Source: Colias croceus (lineage: Eukaryota; Arthropoda; Insecta; Lepidoptera; Pieridae). Taken from it: 64,000 nt of DNA. The notes beneath the pieces were generated by a model. That model worked only from the letters and a program-made list of their open reading frames with translations. It made no database searches and was not told the origin of the DNA. Made by a program: the position numbers and the translations under genes. The stretch covers positions 3,918,501 through 3,982,500 of the forward strand of contig NC_059541.1 of the NCBI RefSeq assembly GCF_905220415.1. Direction: 5' to 3'. Positions within the stretch are counted from its first letter, which is position 1, and the number at the start of each line of letters is the position of its first letter. Below, piece by piece: positions 59,381-64,000 of this stretch.

Positions 59381-60874
59381 CAAGAAGCTTATATCTAATA
59401 CACTGGAGATTTCGGTATGAACATTTGACGTGTAACAAGAAAATTGTTGTGTTATATCACTTTCACACCTAACTTGGTATTGCCACTGTTAATACGAAGT
59501 TTTCCCAAGGCTACTATGTATGCCGTAATATTCTGTGCAAAAGGTTAGTTTTTGTACATGAGTTTGTTGATAAATTGCCAACAACGTCATTCAGAAGCAT
59601 TGTTGGATGAGACAATTATTATTTATGCTAAATAAAATAAGTACCTGGACCAATTATTAAAAAGCGATACTCCCTGATTATGAGTAGTTACCATAATAAA
59701 ATTGTAGCAACTCTCACTTTGACAATATGGCATAAGTGTCAAAAAAATTGCGTCGCTTCGAATATTTAAGTTAATATTGTTGCTTATTTAATGAATATTT
59801 TCCGAATATAAAGAATGCATTGTATTGTGCAAAATTGCAGAAGTGTTTGGACACCAAATTCTGGCATAGAATTTCACAGGCAAGTGTATATTTACGTTAT
59901 TTACAATATTCCTCAATACTCTTGCATTTACCTGTTTAGAATCATTTCAATGGCAAAAATTGTAAAATTTTGCATCATTTTAGAAAGCATTCATGTTAAA
60001 TTTGTTATTTTCCTAATACTTTATCATTTTTCAACAAGTTTTCAATAAACAAAATTAACAAGTAAGGTAACCATGATGACGAGTTTTTATGGATAGTGAA
60101 GAGAATATATTGTAATTACAATATTATGATGAAATTTAGAACACCATTTTCAAGATTTTTACTAGTAATGAAACAACACTCGACATCGGTATTGCACTCA
60201 CATGTAGTTATAAGATTGTTCGTTTTTACATTGAAATTTATACTTTTTTAACTTACCTCATATTTTTTGTTTTAGGTATTTCAGCTTTCCAAAAAGTAAA
60301 ATAAAAAGAAATATATGTGCCCATCAAGGGTAAAATTACTGAGGATTACGACCCAGAAAAAAATACCTTTTGAAAAATAAACTTTGTAAAGTTAGCTGAA
60401 ATTTGTGCAAGGCGTTTATTATAAACAGTTTTTCTTTGATGATTTTGGCTTGAAATTGACCCGTCGAAGCAACGCGTTTAAAAAGAAGATCCTGAGTAGC
60501 TTACAATTTGGTAAACAGCATCTGATGCAAAAAACAACTTTCCTCTATATACAAAGGATGTTAATGCTATATATCCAGGCTTTGTAGCCAAGAGTTATTT
60601 AAAACTATCATTCTATACCAATTAAAATTGTATGTACCTATAAAGTATGGCCAGTAATATTATAATATAATTAATACTGATAAAAATATATGTCGTTATT
60701 ATTTATAGACCATGATTTTTAGTTTTTTTCTATTTCGAAAAATCCTGAATATACCAGTGTGGTCACCCACAGAAAGAGACAAAAAACAACACTGACGTCA
60801 TTCAAGGTTATATTTTCTTGTGACAAGTCAATGGTCATAGTGCAATCTCCAGTGTATAAGATATAAGCTTCTTG
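59381..60874 (+). mobile_element. P-element-like DNA transposon, internally deleted
   Basis: 1494 bp flanked by a perfect 8-bp target duplication AGCACGAT (59373-59380 and 60875-60882). The inverted ends begin CAAGAAGCTTATATCT and stay alignable for about 65 bp with mismatches and small gaps. An 8-bp duplication together with a THAP-type zinc finger inside points to the P superfamily; hAT also makes 8-bp duplications but lacks THAP. Most of the transposase is missing. Confidence 0.8.
59815..60333 (+). pseudogene. Decayed THAP-domain exons of a P-like transposase
   Basis: Exon 1 (59815-59879) encodes MHCIVQNCRSVWTPNSGIEF plus HR: the first two zinc-binding cysteines and the FH motif of a THAP DNA-binding domain. 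It ends AG before GCAAGT, a typical GC-AG intron donor. The acceptor TTTGTTTTAG ends at 60275. Exon 2 continues YFSFPKSK, which completes the FHR-FP style THAP motif, then hits TAA at 60331. Sequence beyond the stop still shows THAP-like decay (EICARRL near 60395-60415, where the zinc-binding histidine is replaced). The copy is therefore dead. The two-exon reading is an inference from phase and motif. Confidence 0.6.
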
Positions 60875-60882
60875 AGCACGAT

Positions 60883-63800
60883 TATAGCCACAGATTATAG
60901 CTATACTTTTTTATTACAAACTCCTTCGACGAATGATTTTAGTACAAGACTAATTGTATGCAACTCCTACTTCAGGCATAAAACACATTACGCTCGTCAC
61001 TTACGCGATGCATGAATCTCGTTTGCATCCGCATTTAAAGCAGCCAATATTAAATTTTAGAACTCGCGTCCTTACTTATAAAACGTAACAAAATTCCCCA
61101 CAACAAATCCGTTCTGCGTATCACTGACATGAGTGAAACAATGAAGTTATGCTAGCATGTAATGTCGTTAACAACCCGCGCTCCTCGCTGTCGACTAATA
61201 ATTTCATAGTAAACATAAAACTGAATAATGCTTCGCCCGAGACTTTCAGCAACAATAAAGCTAGATGTATCGTAAGCACAATTTATTTCTGTAACGCTGT
61301 TAGAACAATTTTCCACAGAATGTTTGTCGGGGAACTATTTTTTGGCAGCATATTTGGGATACCTTTGGACCTTCGCAAAAATATTTCAGTAATTTGCAGT
61401 TTACTCATTTTGTATTAAACTTCTTACATTTTCTTTTATTTTTTATCGAAAGTAAAACAATAATAATGTCCTCATAATATTATGAAACCTACTACAAAAA
61501 TTATAGATATACAATTTTACTTTCCAGTATCCTATTGATAATAATTTGCATTAAACTTTATCTCGTATTGACATGCTAATATTTATTTTGTCTCAAATCC
61601 ACACAAAAATAATTCCTTATGCATTCCTTGTTTCGGTCAGCAAATGTTCTGCCAAGTGCATTTGGTTAGAAGCAATCTACTTTCAAACTTATATAGTGCT
61701 GCCTTCGAGCCAAATGCTGTTTTGTGACGTAACACTTCACCAATTAATTCTGCATTCATTTTTAATGCATTTGGGATTTGTACCTTAAATATAACCTTGA
61801 TGGGATTATTTTTCTTTCGCTTTTATTTGTCCCTTGGGATCATGCCGACAAACGCAATATTTCATTTGGTTATTATATATATTTAATTGTATACTGCGAT
61901 CTAACTTTTTAGGAATATTTACTGGAATTACGAAACAAAATTTACTAACGTAAATAAGAAGGAAGGATAAGTATCACCACTATTATATTCAAGTAACATT
62001 CTATAAAACATATTTTAAAAGCAATTTGTAAAGCGAATGAGTATTTATGCGCTTTCAGCGGCAGCGCTGCCAAATGCGACAGTGTTCCCGGCGGGCAATC
62101 TCGGTTCCTAAATTAGGTAATAGACCCAGACTTAATTAGAATAACACAGTTCAATCTAAACAGGTACCGCTTTAATTATAAACTGGCTGAGCTAAATGCA
62201 GTGACAATCTACGAATATATATTGCACGTGGTACATTGTGTGGATTAATTATACTGAGAAATGTAATGTAAATTTAGAAGGAAATTTAAAAACTATTAAA
62301 AATAAACAAGAGAACATTTCATTTGAAATAGATGTCGGTTAAGGAAAAAGTGAGCTTTTCAAATCACATTCAACTACAAAAAAATCAAATAATTTTCGAG
62401 TACGTTGGCATGTTAATATACGTTGTTCATACACATAACTTGAACTATTATGCTTATTTATTTTCTTTGTAAAAATCATCACGTGCATGTAAAACGTTCA
62501 ATTACATCCAATAAAGCTATTTCATCAGATTGTAAAAGACGTCAACACAAAGCTAAACAGGCATCTAATAATAAACACATGTAGTCGACAATTTGTCCAA
62601 GTGAGCAACATACGGACATCGTAGACAAAGAGCCGGCGATATATCAGCGCTAAAAAGAATAATGTCGTACGAGTCGCCTACTTTAAAGTGACGCTGCTTT
62701 ACAGTTTATTTTATGAAGCTATAGTATCATTGTGACACAATTGTTTTGTGTAAGTACTTCTTACAATATAGCTTGAGAGTAATTTGTAAATACGTATTTG
62801 TAATATTATTTAAATATCATTCTTTGCTTTTTAGCATACCCATTGTCTTCTCCATAAAAATCGAAATCCGAATCAATCAAAGGCATAGGCATGACGAATT
62901 GTTTTCAATACAACGCAAATTGCATCACGAATGTAAAAACATCTGTTATTCATAATATATCGGGGGGTCGCAACCCTAATGGAACGTAGCGTCCCTCATG
63001 ACACTGTAGTGCGTAATTTCCCTCGAAGCCGCACATTTCAATCTCATACAATATTTCGGACGATTTGCACAGACGCGGATTCTGAACACGCACAGCTACC
63101 TGACAAATTTATCACTCTCGTTTGGGACTCGACACTAGCGGTACAAAATGACACTTCGTAAAATTACCATATTTTTATTGTCTGATAGACGAACTATTTG
63201 CTATTATTGGAAATGGGAATGGGTTTGTGTTATGTGGAGGGTACAAACAGCTCTTCGTATTTTTGTTTAAGAATTTTAACGGTTCCTATGAACAATGGAT
63301 TATATGCTGATCGATCTTGGTTCGATTCGATCCCCAGTGCAGGAAATTAGAATCCGATATAAAATAGGACTACATATATGGTTTATTCATATATTCTTAT
63401 AATTAATGAATTAATTAAATTGTCTTCAAAACAAACTTAATTTAAAAAATATGTTTTTAATTTCGTGTTTTAAAAATTATTCGCTTATATTATTATTAAT
63501 GTTCATTCATACGACCCATAATAATCATAACATAAACAAGAACGTGGAAATAAAAAGATAAAAAATCTTTGGAATACATTTCATCATTTCGCAGTGAAAA
63601 CTTCATTCACAATTAATACACTTCTATATTATGACGAGGAATAATTTGCAAAGATACATTACGCTAAACCTCGCATCGCTATTACCTTTATTAAAAACTG
63701 CAATTAGGTTAATTAATTTAATCGAATCTTCATCAACCTCGCTCTACATTCACGTTTCATACTTTTTTCTTAACCTGATTAATCTTTCTCTGGGTCACTT

Positions 63801-64000
63801 ACTTTCGGATAGGTGTCGAATAAATTGCCAAGGGTATTTTTCCGTGTCAGTTCATTCCCCTCATTTTCCTAACGAACGCTCCTGTCGTACTTCAAACATT
63901 ACTCGCGTCTAAACAGCCCTAACATCTTATTAATTAAGGTACTTTCCTAAAAAACCGTTTCTTCAGGAAGGACTTTAAGATTAAACTCTGCCTTTATTTA
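60883..64000. other. AT-rich non-coding stretch to window end
   Basis: No supported gene. The first few hundred bases were originally contiguous with the promoter side of the 106-residue gene. A GC-richer patch at about 62045-62115 includes the palindrome GGCAGCGCTGCC (62060-62071). Another at about 62960-63165 has a 60-codon frame without other support. The 93-codon frame at 63631-63912 also lacks any recognisable content. Confidence 0.45.

Noticed and set aside
63270..63345. GGTTCGATTCGATCCCC motif resembling a tRNA B box
   Set aside because: No matching A box, cloverleaf or 3' end was found. It could be a SINE scrap but cannot be supported.

Overview
The window looks like nuclear DNA from a moth or butterfly (Lepidoptera). 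The evidence is the AT-rich, gene-poor background and many short repeat families I recognise as lepidopteran. These include repeats opening TATACTAATATTATAAA, repeats carrying GCCCGCGGCTTCGCCCGC, a foldback element ending AACCGACTTC, and LINE tails ending in GATGAT or CATT runs. No bacterial-type operon, rRNA or convincing tRNA is present. Species cannot be given.

Layout. Positions 1-3240 hold a minus-strand LINE (LINE-A) with a clean endonuclease/reverse-transcriptase frame that runs off the left edge. It sits inside an older endogenous retrovirus, of which only the 3' part of env, a polypurine tract and a probable 3' LTR remain (3241-4182). From 4183 to about 20.7 kb is AT-rich non-coding DNA with repeat fragments and several perfect hairpins. 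Positions 20831-24170 hold a second, complete LINE (LINE-B, plus strand) with an intact 1.0-kb-codon ORF, poly(A) tail and target duplication; it landed inside an older repeat. Positions 24.2-32.5 kb are again non-coding, with one candidate terminal exon at 28939. A complete mariner lies at 32831-34110, its transposase broken by one frameshift.

Positions 34.4-40.7 kb are dominated by simple arrays: a 12-bp minisatellite, a Helitron-like element, and a 1.16-kb hexamer array lying between two parts of a MITE. Positions 40.8-53.7 kb are mostly non-coding, with repeats, a compound hairpin at 42.26 kb and two weak exon candidates (47269 and 49380). Positions 53702-55649 form a young non-autonomous LTR element with identical 237-bp LTRs and a nine-copy internal minisatellite. 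Positions 58960-59280 encode the best candidate host gene, a 106-residue single-pass membrane protein of unknown function (minus strand). A 1.49-kb P-like DNA transposon (59381-60874) with a decayed THAP exon lies just upstream of its start codon. The rest, to 64000, is non-coding.

Most of the recognisable genes belong to mobile elements rather than to a host pathway. The window reads as an intergenic or intronic region built by successive nested insertions: LINE-A into a retrovirus, LINE-B into a repeat, the LTR element into a repeat, and the P-like element into a probable promoter. I see no convincing multi-gene novel system. The most unusual items are the LTR element with its minisatellite, the higher-order hexamer array, the P-like insertion beside the small gene, and the pair of LINEs that lack an ORF1.
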